DNA from: Prosthecomicrobium sp. N25
GTDB lineage: Bacteria > Pseudomonadota > Alphaproteobacteria > Rhizobiales > Ancalomicrobiaceae
Assembly (NCBI RefSeq): GCF_037203705.1
Contig: NZ_JBBCAT010000001.1
Coordinates: 2,267,418-2,331,417 of the forward strand
Direction: 5' to 3'
DNA length: 64,000 nucleotides
The notes beneath the pieces were generated by a model. The model did no database searches. It had not been told where the DNA came from and was given only the letters and a program-made list of their open reading frames with translations. This document shows positions 46,625 to 54,299 of this stretch, one piece after another; the first letter of the stretch is position 1; every line of letters begins with the position of its first letter. The translations under genes and the position numbers were made by a program.

Positions 46625-47491
46625 TCAGTTCCCGGACGCGGGGCCGGCGGCCGGTTGGGGCGGACGGTCGCCACGCAGGCCGGACGCGCCGCCCCCGGGC
46701 AGGAGCGGCGGCTTTTCCCCGGACGACCCCGTCGCCCCCGTCGGGCCCCGTGCCGCCTCCGAGGCGACGGGGGCGGCCCCCACCCCGGCGGGGGCGGGCG
46801 CAATGGCGGCATAGTAGGCCGCCACGGCCCGGATCTGATCCTCCGAGAGAGCCGTGGAGACCTGCTTCATCACGTCGAGCGCGTCGCCGCTGCGCCGCCC
46901 CTCCTTCCAGGCGCGCAACTGCGCGGCGAGGTAGGCGGCCGGCTGGCCGGCGAGGGCGGGCGAGACCGGCGCCATGCCGATCCCGTTCGGGCCGTGGCAG
47001 CCCGCGCAGGCCGCCACCCCGCGTGTCGGGTCCCCGGCCGCCGCGAGCGCGCCGCCTGTCTGCAGGAGATCGGCCGGCGCGGCCGCCGCCGCCGGATGCC
47101 CCGCGCCCGTGGCAGGGGCGACCGCCGCGTACCAGGCCGCCACGGAGGCTCGTTCCGTCTCGCCGAGCGCCCGCGCGACCGGGGTCATCACGTCGTTCCG
47201 GCGCAGCCCGGAGGCGTAGTCGCCGAGGGTCTTGTAGAGGTACCAGCCGCTCTGCCCGCCGATGCGCGGGACGCCGCCCGACGCGTCCGCCGCGCCGTCC
47301 ATTCCGTGGCACTGCACGCAGGCCGGCTGCCCCTGGTCCATGCCGGACCCGAGGGCGACCATCTGCCCGCGGGCGATCGCCGGGTCTCCGGATTGGCCCG
47401 CCACCGGAGCCGCGGCGGCAGCCAGGGCGGCGGCCGCGAGCCCGACCGTCAAGCTGCTGCGCATGGTCGATCGCCTCGTCATGGTGCCCAT
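46625..47491 (-). CDS. Diheme c4-type cytochrome c, copy 2
   Basis: About 288 aa; the start may be ATG 47503 (ATGA overlap), 47491 or 47482. A signal peptide (SSLTVGLAAAALAAAAAPVAGQ) leads into two cytochrome c domains, with CVQCH and CAGCH. Each has a downstream Met (DVMTPVARAL and DVMKQVSTAL). A Pro/Gly-rich tail of about 50 residues ends the protein. It is clearly related to the diheme protein at 50403-51212, sharing YLYK.L.DYASG and HGP.G.G.AP patterns, so it arose by duplication. It probably takes electrons from the GMC dehydrogenase. Confidence 0.88.
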   Translation of the reverse strand: MGTMTRRSTMRSSLTVGLAAAALAAAAAPVAGQSGDPAIARGQMVALGSGMDQGQPACVQCHGMDGAADASGGVPRIGGQSGWYLYKTLGDYASGLRRNDVMTPVARALGETERASVAAWYAAVAPATGAGHPAAAAAPADLLQTGGALAAAGDPTRGVAACAGCHGPNGIGMAPVSPALAGQPAAYLAAQLRAWKEGRRSGDALDVMKQVSTALSEDQIRAVAAYYAAIAPAPAGVGAAPVASEAARGPTGATGSSGEKPPLLPGGGASGLRGDRPPQPAAGPASGN

Positions 47492-47499
47492 GCAGCCTC

Positions 47500-49269
47500 T
47501 CATGCCTGCACCAGCGGTCGCGGGTTCTTCAGGTAGTCCCCGGTGATCGCCTGGAGTGCCCAGTAGGTGAGCGATCCGACGGTGCCGGTCGGGTTGTAGC
47601 CGGCGTTCTGCGGGAAGGCGGAGGCGCCCATGATCCAGAGATTGTGCAGGTCCCAGCTCTGCAGGTAGCGGTTCACCACGCTGGTCCGCGGGTCGGTTCC
47701 CATGATCGCGCCGCCGCTGTTGTGGGTCGTCTGGTAGGGCGCGATGGAATAGTGGTCGGCGAGCCAGGAGACCGAGATGGACCGACCTCCCATGGCCTGC
47801 CCGATCTCGCGCATCTTCCCCGTGAGGTGCCGCGCCATTAGCCGGTCGTTGTAGGGGAAGTCGAAGGTCATCATGCCCAGCGGCTGGCCGTAGGCGTCCG
47901 TATAGGTCCGGTCGAGGCCGAGATGGTTGCCAGGGTGCGGCGTCGAGGAGCCGTGCAGGGACAGGGTCACGGTCGAGTTGTAGTGGCGCGCCACCGCCTC
48001 CTTCCAGGCCCGGCCCCAGCGCGGGGTCCCGTCCGGGACCGGGTGGTGGTTGATCGGTCGGCCGGAGGTCTGGTTGGCCGCGATGTAGCCGCCGCCGACG
48101 AAGCCGAGTCCGGAATGGTCGAAGCTGCCGTTGTTCCAGTCGTCGATGACCGTGCCGAGCGCCCCGGCCCCCATGTAGGGGTTGATGCGCTGCGTCCCGT
48201 CGTAGAAGACGCTGACCGCCGTCATGGTCTGGTAGCTGTAGTTGCGCCCGACCGTGCCCTTCCGCGTTGCCGGGTCGTAGGGCTCGCCGATGCCGGACTG
48301 GAGCAGCAGGATGGGGTTGTGGTGCGCGAAGGCGCAGAGCACGACCATGCCGGCTGGCTGGAAGACCTCGCGCCCCTGGGCGTCCACATAGGTGACGCCG
48401 GTCGCGATCCGGGCGTCCTTGTCGTGCTCGATGCGGATGACGTGGCTGCGCGGCCGGATCGAGAAGTTCGAATTCTTCATCGCCGCCGGCAGAATGGCGA
48501 TCTGGGGGCTCGCCTTGGCGAAATGCTCGCAGCCGTAGGTCTCGCAGTAGCCGCAATACATGCAGGGCTGCATCTCCGCCCCGTACGGGTTGGTGTAGGC
48601 CCTCGTCTGGTTCGCGGAGGGCATCGGGAACGGGTGGTAGCCGAGGCCGGAGGCGGCGTCGGCGAAGAGCTTGCCGGACAGCGGCTGCTTCATCGGCGGG
48701 TTGGGATAGTCGTTCTGCCGCGGCCCCTCGAAGGGATTGCCGCCCGCCCGCGTCTCGCCCCGGAGGTTCCCGGCGAACCCGCCGATCCCGCAGACCTTCT
48801 CAAAGAAGTCGTAGTGCGGCTCGAGCTCCTCGTAGCTGACGCCCCAATCCTGGATCGTCACGTCGTCCCCGACATGGTCCTTGCCGTAGCGTTCCTCGGT
48901 CCAGGACTTCAGGCGGAACCACTCGGGCTGGAAGCGCCAGGTCTGCCCGTTCCAGTGCACCATCGCGCCGCCGACGCCGTCGGCCGGCAGAAAGGAGCCG
49001 AGCTGGCGCATCGGCAGCGCCTCCTGGCCGACGAAGTTGCGGAAGCTGAGCGTCTGGGTCGCCGCGTTCTGCATCAGAGCGTAGCGGATCGAGTATTTGA
49101 GTTCGTCGTGCATGGACGGCGACTGGAAGTCCGGGACGGTGTCCCGCATCGGTCCGCGCTCGAGCGCCACCACGGTCTTGCCGGCTTCCGCGAGGTGCTT
49201 GCCGACGATGGCCGCCGTCATGCCCCCGCCGACCAGCACCACGTCCACCTCCTTCATCCTGATCGGCAT
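47500..49269 (-). CDS. GMC-family FAD dehydrogenase, gluconate-2-dehydrogenase flavoprotein type
   Basis: 589 aa. The N-terminal FAD motif is VVLVGGGMTAAIVGKHLA. A cysteine cluster C236-x2-C239-x2-C242-x4-C247 (CMYCGYCETYGC) is of the kind that binds an Fe-S cluster in related glucose, fructose and gluconate dehydrogenases. The C-terminal GMC signature has THNSGGAIMGT (catalytic His) and NAGYNPTGTVGSL. No signal peptide is seen, as is usual, because it would be exported with the Tat-bearing small subunit. It oxidises a sugar, polyol or alcohol in the periplasm; the substrate is unknown. Confidence 0.88.
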   Translation of the reverse strand: MPIRMKEVDVVLVGGGMTAAIVGKHLAEAGKTVVALERGPMRDTVPDFQSPSMHDELKYSIRYALMQNAATQTLSFRNFVGQEALPMRQLGSFLPADGVGGAMVHWNGQTWRFQPEWFRLKSWTEERYGKDHVGDDVTIQDWGVSYEELEPHYDFFEKVCGIGGFAGNLRGETRAGGNPFEGPRQNDYPNPPMKQPLSGKLFADAASGLGYHPFPMPSANQTRAYTNPYGAEMQPCMYCGYCETYGCEHFAKASPQIAILPAAMKNSNFSIRPRSHVIRIEHDKDARIATGVTYVDAQGREVFQPAGMVVLCAFAHHNPILLLQSGIGEPYDPATRKGTVGRNYSYQTMTAVSVFYDGTQRINPYMGAGALGTVIDDWNNGSFDHSGLGFVGGGYIAANQTSGRPINHHPVPDGTPRWGRAWKEAVARHYNSTVTLSLHGSSTPHPGNHLGLDRTYTDAYGQPLGMMTFDFPYNDRLMARHLTGKMREIGQAMGGRSISVSWLADHYSIAPYQTTHNSGGAIMGTDPRTSVVNRYLQSWDLHNLWIMGASAFPQNAGYNPTGTVGSLTYWALQAITGDYLKNPRPLVQA

Positions 49270-49280
49270 GCCGCTCTCCT

Positions 49281-50045
49281 TCAGGGTCGCCCGGCGCCGG
49301 TCGGGGCGGGCATGTGGGACGCGTGCGCCTTGAGGTGCGCCTCGCGCGCCGCCGTGTTGCCGATGCCGATCGGCTCGCGCCGGTACTCGTGGCCGTGGAC
49401 GTCGACGAGGTCGACGAACTGCGCGTAGGCGCCGGGGAAGCCCACCATCCGCCAGCCCGCCATGCCGCGGTTCCCGCCATAGGCCGGATCGGCGAAGAAG
49501 CCCTCGATCGTGTTGGCGAGCAGCGTCTCGAAGAAGACCGCCGAAGGAAGGGAGGGCAGGGCGATTCCGCCGGTCTCCAGCTTGCCGAGGACCTCGTCCA
49601 TGACGGGTTCGCCGAGGTCCCAGAACTCCTTGCCCCCGTAGGCCTGCCGGCAGTGCTCGCCGATCTCTCCGATCGCGATCCGGTAGAGCTCGGCGGGCGT
49701 GAAGCGGAGCTGGTAGCCCTGCTCGGGCGCCGCCTCCGGCTTCCAGGGTCCCTTGAGATACATGCGGTCGCCGGCGCCCCAGGCGCTCGCCAGCTGCCGG
49801 TCGATGAAGAAGAGAACCCCCGCGTCCGCCGCGCCCGGCCAGCGCGGATCCTTCGGGATCAGCCGTTCGGCCGCCGCCTCGACGAAACGCGCCTCGGGGT
49901 CCGTGAAGAAGAAGAGGACCCGGTCGCCGTCGGCAGGCTCGGCCACCGGAGGCTGCGTCTGCGCCGCCGCGGGGCCCGCTGCCGCCGCCGCACCGGCCGC
50001 ACCGGCCACCTTGAAGAGGTCGCGTCTCGACAGGGTCTCGCTCAC
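49281..50045 (-). CDS. Gluconate-2-dehydrogenase subunit 3-family protein, Tat signal
   Basis: 254 aa from GTG 50045 (GGAG upstream). The twin-arginine signal LSRRDLFKVAGAAGAAAAAG is at residues 5-25. The mature part matches the small subunit of membrane-bound GMC dehydrogenases (FVEAAAERLIPKDPRWPGAADAGVLFFIDRQL). This subunit acts as a Tat hitchhiker chaperone and keeps the flavoprotein in the complex. It is 11 bases upstream of the GMC gene, the standard order. Confidence 0.88.
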   Translation of the reverse strand: MSETLSRRDLFKVAGAAGAAAAAGPAAAQTQPPVAEPADGDRVLFFFTDPEARFVEAAAERLIPKDPRWPGAADAGVLFFIDRQLASAWGAGDRMYLKGPWKPEAAPEQGYQLRFTPAELYRIAIGEIGEHCRQAYGGKEFWDLGEPVMDEVLGKLETGGIALPSLPSAVFFETLLANTIEGFFADPAYGGNRGMAGWRMVGFPGAYAQFVDLVDVHGHEYRREPIGIGNTAAREAHLKAHASHMPAPTGAGRP

Positions 50046-50076
50046 GATGCCACTCCGAAACAGAGAAGAAATTCGT

Positions 50077-50406
50077 CTACTTGCCCGTCACCTTGGCGAG
50101 GCAGTCGGCCTCCGCCGGCGTGCCCGCCAGCCCCTTGCAGAGATCGGCGCCGGGAAGCGGCGGGAGATCGGTCAGTCCCAGCTTGGCGCTCGCGGGCTTC
50201 GGCCCGCTGTTGCCGAGCGTGGTCCCGGCGCTCGTGTTGGCCCCGACATGGACGGCGCCGCCCCGGCTGATCCCGCCGGCGCCCGGCTGCTGCGAGAGCT
50301 GGTCGGCGGATTGGTTGCCCTGCGCGACGGCCGCGCCCGCCCCGCCGAGGACGAGCCCGGAAAGGACGATGAGGATCGCGGGGAAAGTCGGCCGGGTGCC
50401 GGTCAT
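50077..50406 (-). CDS. Small exported hypothetical protein in the oxidase operon
   Basis: 109 aa. A signal peptide (FPAILIVLSGLVLGGAGAAVAQ) is followed by a Gly/Ser/Ala-rich region and a conserved-looking end with two Cys (ADLCKGLAGTPAEADCLAKV) that could form a disulfide. It contains no heme motif. It overlaps the diheme gene before it by ATGA (50403-50406), so it is translationally coupled. I do not recognise it; by position it may be an accessory subunit of the dehydrogenase. Confidence 0.75.
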   Translation of the reverse strand: MTGTRPTFPAILIVLSGLVLGGAGAAVAQGNQSADQLSQQPGAGGISRGGAVHVGANTSAGTTLGNSGPKPASAKLGLTDLPPLPGADLCKGLAGTPAEADCLAKVTGK

Positions 50407-51212
50407 GGACGGTCTCCTTGCCGTTGGCCCGCCGGCGCGCCGCTGGCAGCGGTTCGGTTGCCGGCCGCCTCCGGAACCACGGCCGTGATCGCCGCCACCC
50501 CGGAGACGGAGCGCGGGGCGGGTGGCAGGCTCGCGAAGTAGCGGGCGGCCGCGGACACGTCGCGGTCGTCCATGCGCCGGGCTATGCCGGCCATCACGCC
50601 GGCCGGATCGCCGCCGCGCCGGCCGGCCTTCCAGGCCTGGAGCTGGCCGCGCAGGTATCCCTCGTGCTGGCCCGCGAGGGCGGGAACGAGCGGCGCCAGG
50701 CCGGCCCCGTCCGGCCCGTGGCAGTTCTGGCAGGCCTGGACCCCGTGCTCGGCGGCACCGATGGAGGACAGCACCGCTCCCCGCTGGACGAGGCCATAGT
50801 CCTCCGGGCCACCGGCCGGGCGCGCGGCCGCCCCGGTCGGCCCCGGCCCCGTCGGGTCCTGGGTCGCGTAGTGGACCGCGACGTCCCGCCGCTGCTGCTC
50901 GGTCAGCGCCTTGGCGATCGGCGTCATGATCTCGTTGGGCCGAACGCCGGAGGCGTAGTCGGCGAGCGCCTTGTAGAGGTAGGTCGCCATCTGGCCGTCG
51001 AGCCGCGGGAAGCCGGCTGCGGGATCGCCCCGGCCCTCCAGCCCGTGGCAGGCCAGGCAGGCCTGACGCTGCCCGCCCGGCCCGGCCCCGACCACAACGC
51101 CCCGTCCGCGGCCGGGGTCCGCGGGCGCCGTCCCGGATTGGGCACCGGCGACGCCCGTGGCGACCGCGAGCAGCAGGCCGGCGACCGTCACGCGCGGAGG
51201 GCGATAGGGCAT
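50403..51212 (-). CDS. Diheme c4-type cytochrome c, copy 1, first gene of the operon
   Basis: 269 aa. A signal peptide (VTVAGLLLAVATGVAGAQ) precedes two cytochrome c domains with CLACH and CQNCH, each followed by a possible Met ligand (EIMTPIAKAL and GVMAGIARRM). It matches the diheme protein at 46625-47491 over most of its length. It is the promoter-proximal gene; the operon promoter must lie in 51213-51371, a region shared with the divergent AI-2E transporter. Confidence 0.88.
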   Translation of the reverse strand: MPYRPPRVTVAGLLLAVATGVAGAQSGTAPADPGRGRGVVVGAGPGGQRQACLACHGLEGRGDPAAGFPRLDGQMATYLYKALADYASGVRPNEIMTPIAKALTEQQRRDVAVHYATQDPTGPGPTGAAARPAGGPEDYGLVQRGAVLSSIGAAEHGVQACQNCHGPDGAGLAPLVPALAGQHEGYLRGQLQAWKAGRRGGDPAGVMAGIARRMDDRDVSAAARYFASLPPAPRSVSGVAAITAVVPEAAGNRTAASGAPAGQRQGDRP

Positions 51213-51371
51213 GGGTCGGCACTCCCGCTCGCGGTCCGGAGCCTTGTGCCGACCTCGTGCCGGCACCTTCGTCCTGCCGCCGAACGAGGACCCGCCCGGG
51301 TTGTTCCGTCTCCCGGGCCGTGACCAGGAACAAGCGCGCCGGCCGGCCGTTCCTCCGCTGCACGCCGGCTT

Positions 51372-51386
51372 GAGGAGGCTTCCATA
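51372..51386 (+). promoter_or_regulatory. Shine-Dalgarno followed by a likely ATA start codon
   Basis: GAGGAGG (51372-51378) lies 5 bases before ATA (51384-51386), which is in frame with the AI-2E transporter. From the in-frame TGA at 51321 to the GTG at 51486 there is no ATG, GTG or TTG. This makes ATA the best-placed initiation codon, or a misread ATG. Confidence 0.5.
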
Positions 51387-52505
51387 CCCGCATCCGAACC
51401 GCTTCCCGGGCCGGCCGCCGTTCCCGCACCGCCCCCCGCCGCCCACCCCCGCGACGAGATCGCCTTCGTCCGCAAGGCCCTGATCGTGCTCGGCGTCTTC
51501 GCCCTGGCGCTCGCCGCCTGGCAGGTGCGCGAGAGCCTCCTCCTCGCCTTCGCGGCCGTGGTAGTCGGTGTCGTCTTCGATGCCGCTGCGGTCCCGATCT
51601 GCCGGCACACGCGCCTGCGTCGCCGCTATGCCCTGATCGCGGCGGTCCTTCTCGTCATCGGCATGGTCGCGCTCCTCGCCGTCCTGGTCGGTGCCCAGGT
51701 GAAGAACCAGCTCGGCGAGTTCGGCCAGCGGCTGCCCGACGTGGTGCGCTACCTGGAGACCCAGCTCGGCATCTCCCTGCCGGCCCTCAACGGCAGCGGC
51801 GGTTCCCTGCAGGACCAGCAGGGCGGCGCGGTCGCGGACCTCTCCAAGACGCTGATGGGGCAGATCACGACGCTCGGCACCATGGTCTTCGCGAGCGTCA
51901 CGAACCTCGTCCTGGTGATCGTCGGGGGCGTTTTCCTCGCCGTCGACCCCAGGATCTACAAGGCGGGGCTGGTCAAGCTCTTCCCGCCGGAGCGCCACGA
52001 GCGCATCGAGGACGCCCTCGACACATGCGGCCGCGCCCTGAAGCTCTGGCTTCTGGCGCAGGTCATCGCCATGGGGGTGGTCGGCACCCTGGCGGGCCTC
52101 GGCACCTGGTTCCTCGGCCTGCCGGCGCCCGTCGCCCTCGGCATCTTCGCGGGGCTGGCCGAGTTCATCCCGGTCGTCGGTCCGATCGCCGGCGCGGTCC
52201 CGGCGGTGCTCCTCGCGCTCACCATCGACATGTCGACCGCGCTGTGGACGCTCGGCCTCTTCGTCGTCATCCAGCAGCTCGAATCGAACGTCATCACCCC
52301 GATCGTCCAACTCCGGCTCGTCTCGATCCCGCCCGCGCTGCTTCTCTTCGCCGTCATCGCCTTCGGGACCCTCTTCGGTCCGATCGGCATCCTGGTCGCC
52401 GCCCCGATGACCGTAGTCGCCTTCGTGCTCGTGCAGAAGCTCTATGTCCGCGAGACCTTGGGCGAACCGGTGAAGATCCCGGGTGAGCAGAAGGCAGGGG
52501 GCTGA
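51384..52505 (+). CDS. AI-2E family transporter (PF01594, YhhQ/PerM/TqsA-like)
   Basis: 373 aa if started at ATA 51384, or 339 aa from GTG 51486. The GTG start would cut off the polar segment and first residues of helix 1 (DEIAFVRKALIVLGVF), which look like a natural family N-terminus. About eight helices surround a central loop. Family motifs: GIFAGLAEFIPVVGPIAGAVPA and QQLESNVITPIVQ, with GPIGILVAAPMT. The family exports autoinducer-2 or exchanges Na+/H+ in different members; the function here is not known. It is divergent from the cytochrome operon. Confidence 0.85.
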   Translation: MPASEPLPGPAAVPAPPPAAHPRDEIAFVRKALIVLGVFALALAAWQVRESLLLAFAAVVVGVVFDAAAVPICRHTRLRRRYALIAAVLLVIGMVALLAVLVGAQVKNQLGEFGQRLPDVVRYLETQLGISLPALNGSGGSLQDQQGGAVADLSKTLMGQITTLGTMVFASVTNLVLVIVGGVFLAVDPRIYKAGLVKLFPPERHERIEDALDTCGRALKLWLLAQVIAMGVVGTLAGLGTWFLGLPAPVALGIFAGLAEFIPVVGPIAGAVPAVLLALTIDMSTALWTLGLFVVIQQLESNVITPIVQLRLVSIPPALLLFAVIAFGTLFGPIGILVAAPMTVVAFVLVQKLYVRETLGEPVKIPGEQKAGG

Positions 52506-52516
52506 GCGCCCTCGGC

Positions 52517-53182
52517 TCAGCCTTCGGGCGCGGCCAGCCGGGCGACCAGCGCCGTCGCGGCGTCCAGTTCGTCCCGGTTCACGCTGTGGCCCATGCCGGG
52601 ATAGATCCGCTCGTCGACCGCCGCCCCGCCGGCGGCGAAGACGCCCGCCGTCTCCTTCACCCGCGCGAGCGGAATGTGCGGGTCGACGTCGCTGCAGCCG
52701 AGCAGGACGGGCGTCCCCTCGAAGGAGGCGGCCGCGGGCCAGGTCGTCCCGGGCGGGCCGATGAGCCCGCCGGAGAGCCCGATCAGCCCGCCATAGCGCC
52801 GCGGGTTGCGCGCCGCGAACTCGAGCGCCAGGCAGGCGCCCTGGCTGAACCCGCCCAGCACGATGCGCTCCGCCCCGATCCCTTCCGCCTCGACAGCGGC
52901 CACGAGCCCGCCGACGACCGCCAGCGCCGAGCCGAGCCACGGCTCGTTGCGCTCCACCGGCTCGATGAAGCGGTAGGGGTACCAGGTTCGCCCCTGCGCC
53001 TCGGGCGCCAGGAAGGCGATGCCCGGGGCGGCGAGGTGGCGCGCCAGATCCATCATGTCGGACGCGTCGGCGCCGCGTCCGTGCACGAGGATCACCGCCG
53101 CCGAGGCGGCCCCGAGGGGCGCGCCGGCGGTGTGGACGGCGAGGCCCCGGTGGGGCCCGGTGACTCCGATCGGCTGGACCAT
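52517..53182 (-). CDS. Phospholipase/carboxylesterase-family hydrolase (MhqD-like)
   Basis: 221 aa. Alpha/beta-hydrolase with HGRGADASDM (oxyanion region), nucleophile GGFSQGACLALEF, and His in YPGMGHSVNRDE. It lies 11 bases downstream of the ring-cleaving dioxygenase-like gene on the same strand. In Bacillus the pair MhqD/MhqO is induced by quinones and catechols; the same pairing here suggests handling of aromatic or quinone compounds. No MhqR-like regulator is adjacent. Confidence 0.85.
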   Translation of the reverse strand: MVQPIGVTGPHRGLAVHTAGAPLGAASAAVILVHGRGADASDMMDLARHLAAPGIAFLAPEAQGRTWYPYRFIEPVERNEPWLGSALAVVGGLVAAVEAEGIGAERIVLGGFSQGACLALEFAARNPRRYGGLIGLSGGLIGPPGTTWPAAASFEGTPVLLGCSDVDPHIPLARVKETAGVFAAGGAAVDERIYPGMGHSVNRDELDAATALVARLAAPEG

Positions 53183-53193
53183 GGCGTCCTCCT

Positions 53194-54138
53194 TCAGAGC
53201 GGCTTGAGGTTCGCCTCGATCGAGGCCCGCCGCGGCTCCAGGAACGGCGGCAGCGACAGTGCCTCCCCGAGCGTCTCCATCGGCTCGTCGGCCGCGAAGC
53301 CGGGAATGTCCGTGGCGATCTCGAACAAGATGCCGTTCGGCTCCCGGAAGTAGAGCGAGCGGAAGTAGTAGCGCTCGACCTCGCCCGAGGACGGCACGCG
53401 GAAGCCGCGCACGCGGTCGGTCCAGCCCCGGAGGCCATCGTAGTCGGGTGTCCGGAACGCGACGTGATGGACGCCGCCCGCCCCGTCGCGCGCCGGCGGC
53501 AGGTCCGGTTCGACCGCCACGTTGAGCTCCGCCCCGGCGCCGCCCGGCCCCATGGTGAAGACGTGCACCGGCCCCGTGAAGTCGGCGTCCCGGTGTTCCG
53601 CCCCGCGCGTCATCGCCATGACGCGGGTCAGCAGCACCTCGGTCGGCGCCAAGTCCGGGACGCTGAGCGTGATCCGCCCGAGCCCGCGCAGCTGGTGCTC
53701 GCCCGGCACCGGGCTGCGCGACCAGGGATGCGCCACGGAGGCGTCGTCCGCCACCAGCTCCAGCCGCTGCCCCTCCGGGTCCTCGAAGGTCAGCGAGGGC
53801 CGGCCCCGCCGCTCGGCGACGTCCCCGGTGGGGACGCCGAGACCGGTCAGCCGGTCGCGCCACCAGCCCAGGCTGTCCGGCGCCACCCGGAAGGCGGTCC
53901 GCACGATCGAGTGCGTGCCGCGCCGCGCCGGGCCGACCGGCCAGTCGAAGAAGGTGATGTCCGAGCCGGGGGTCGCCTCCCCGTCGCCGTAGAAGAGATG
54001 GTAGGCGCTGGTGTCGTCCTGGTTGACGGTCTTCTTGACCAGCCTCAGGCCGAGCACGCGGGTGTAGAAGTCGAGATTGCCGGATGCGTTCGCGGTCACC
54101 GCCGTAAGGTGATGAATTCCGCCCAATGCGAGGTCCAT
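53194..54138 (-). CDS. VOC-family ring-cleaving dioxygenase (MhqO/MhqE-like)
   Basis: 314 aa with two pairs of vicinal-oxygen-chelate modules. Metal-ligand segments: GIHHLTAVT near the N-terminus, GGVHHVAFRTPD in the second half and a Glu in EPNGILFEIATD. This is the extradiol-dioxygenase-like fold used by MhqO and PcpA-type hydroquinone dioxygenases. Good operon link with the downstream hydrolase, and divergent from the COG3618 amidohydrolase. Confidence 0.87.
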   Translation of the reverse strand: MDLALGGIHHLTAVTANASGNLDFYTRVLGLRLVKKTVNQDDTSAYHLFYGDGEATPGSDITFFDWPVGPARRGTHSIVRTAFRVAPDSLGWWRDRLTGLGVPTGDVAERRGRPSLTFEDPEGQRLELVADDASVAHPWSRSPVPGEHQLRGLGRITLSVPDLAPTEVLLTRVMAMTRGAEHRDADFTGPVHVFTMGPGGAGAELNVAVEPDLPPARDGAGGVHHVAFRTPDYDGLRGWTDRVRGFRVPSSGEVERYYFRSLYFREPNGILFEIATDIPGFAADEPMETLGEALSLPPFLEPRRASIEANLKPL

Positions 54139-54299
54139 GGCAGCCTCCTGCCGTTGTTGTCGGCCGACATATCGGCTCGTTCCGGAAAATGGCAACTTGA
54201 TGGATTGTTCGCGCCGGTCGAACGATCGCCCCTTGTCGGCGCGGCTTGCCGGCCCCCGCCGGCCGTGGTCTGCTTCCGGAAAACACCGGGAGGCGCAGG

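Noticed and set aside
50403-53438. 1011-codon open frame joining the first diheme cytochrome to upstream sequence
   Set aside because: The part above 51212 is antisense to the AI-2E transporter and out of frame with the hydrolase. The cytochrome has a clear signal peptide start at 51212.
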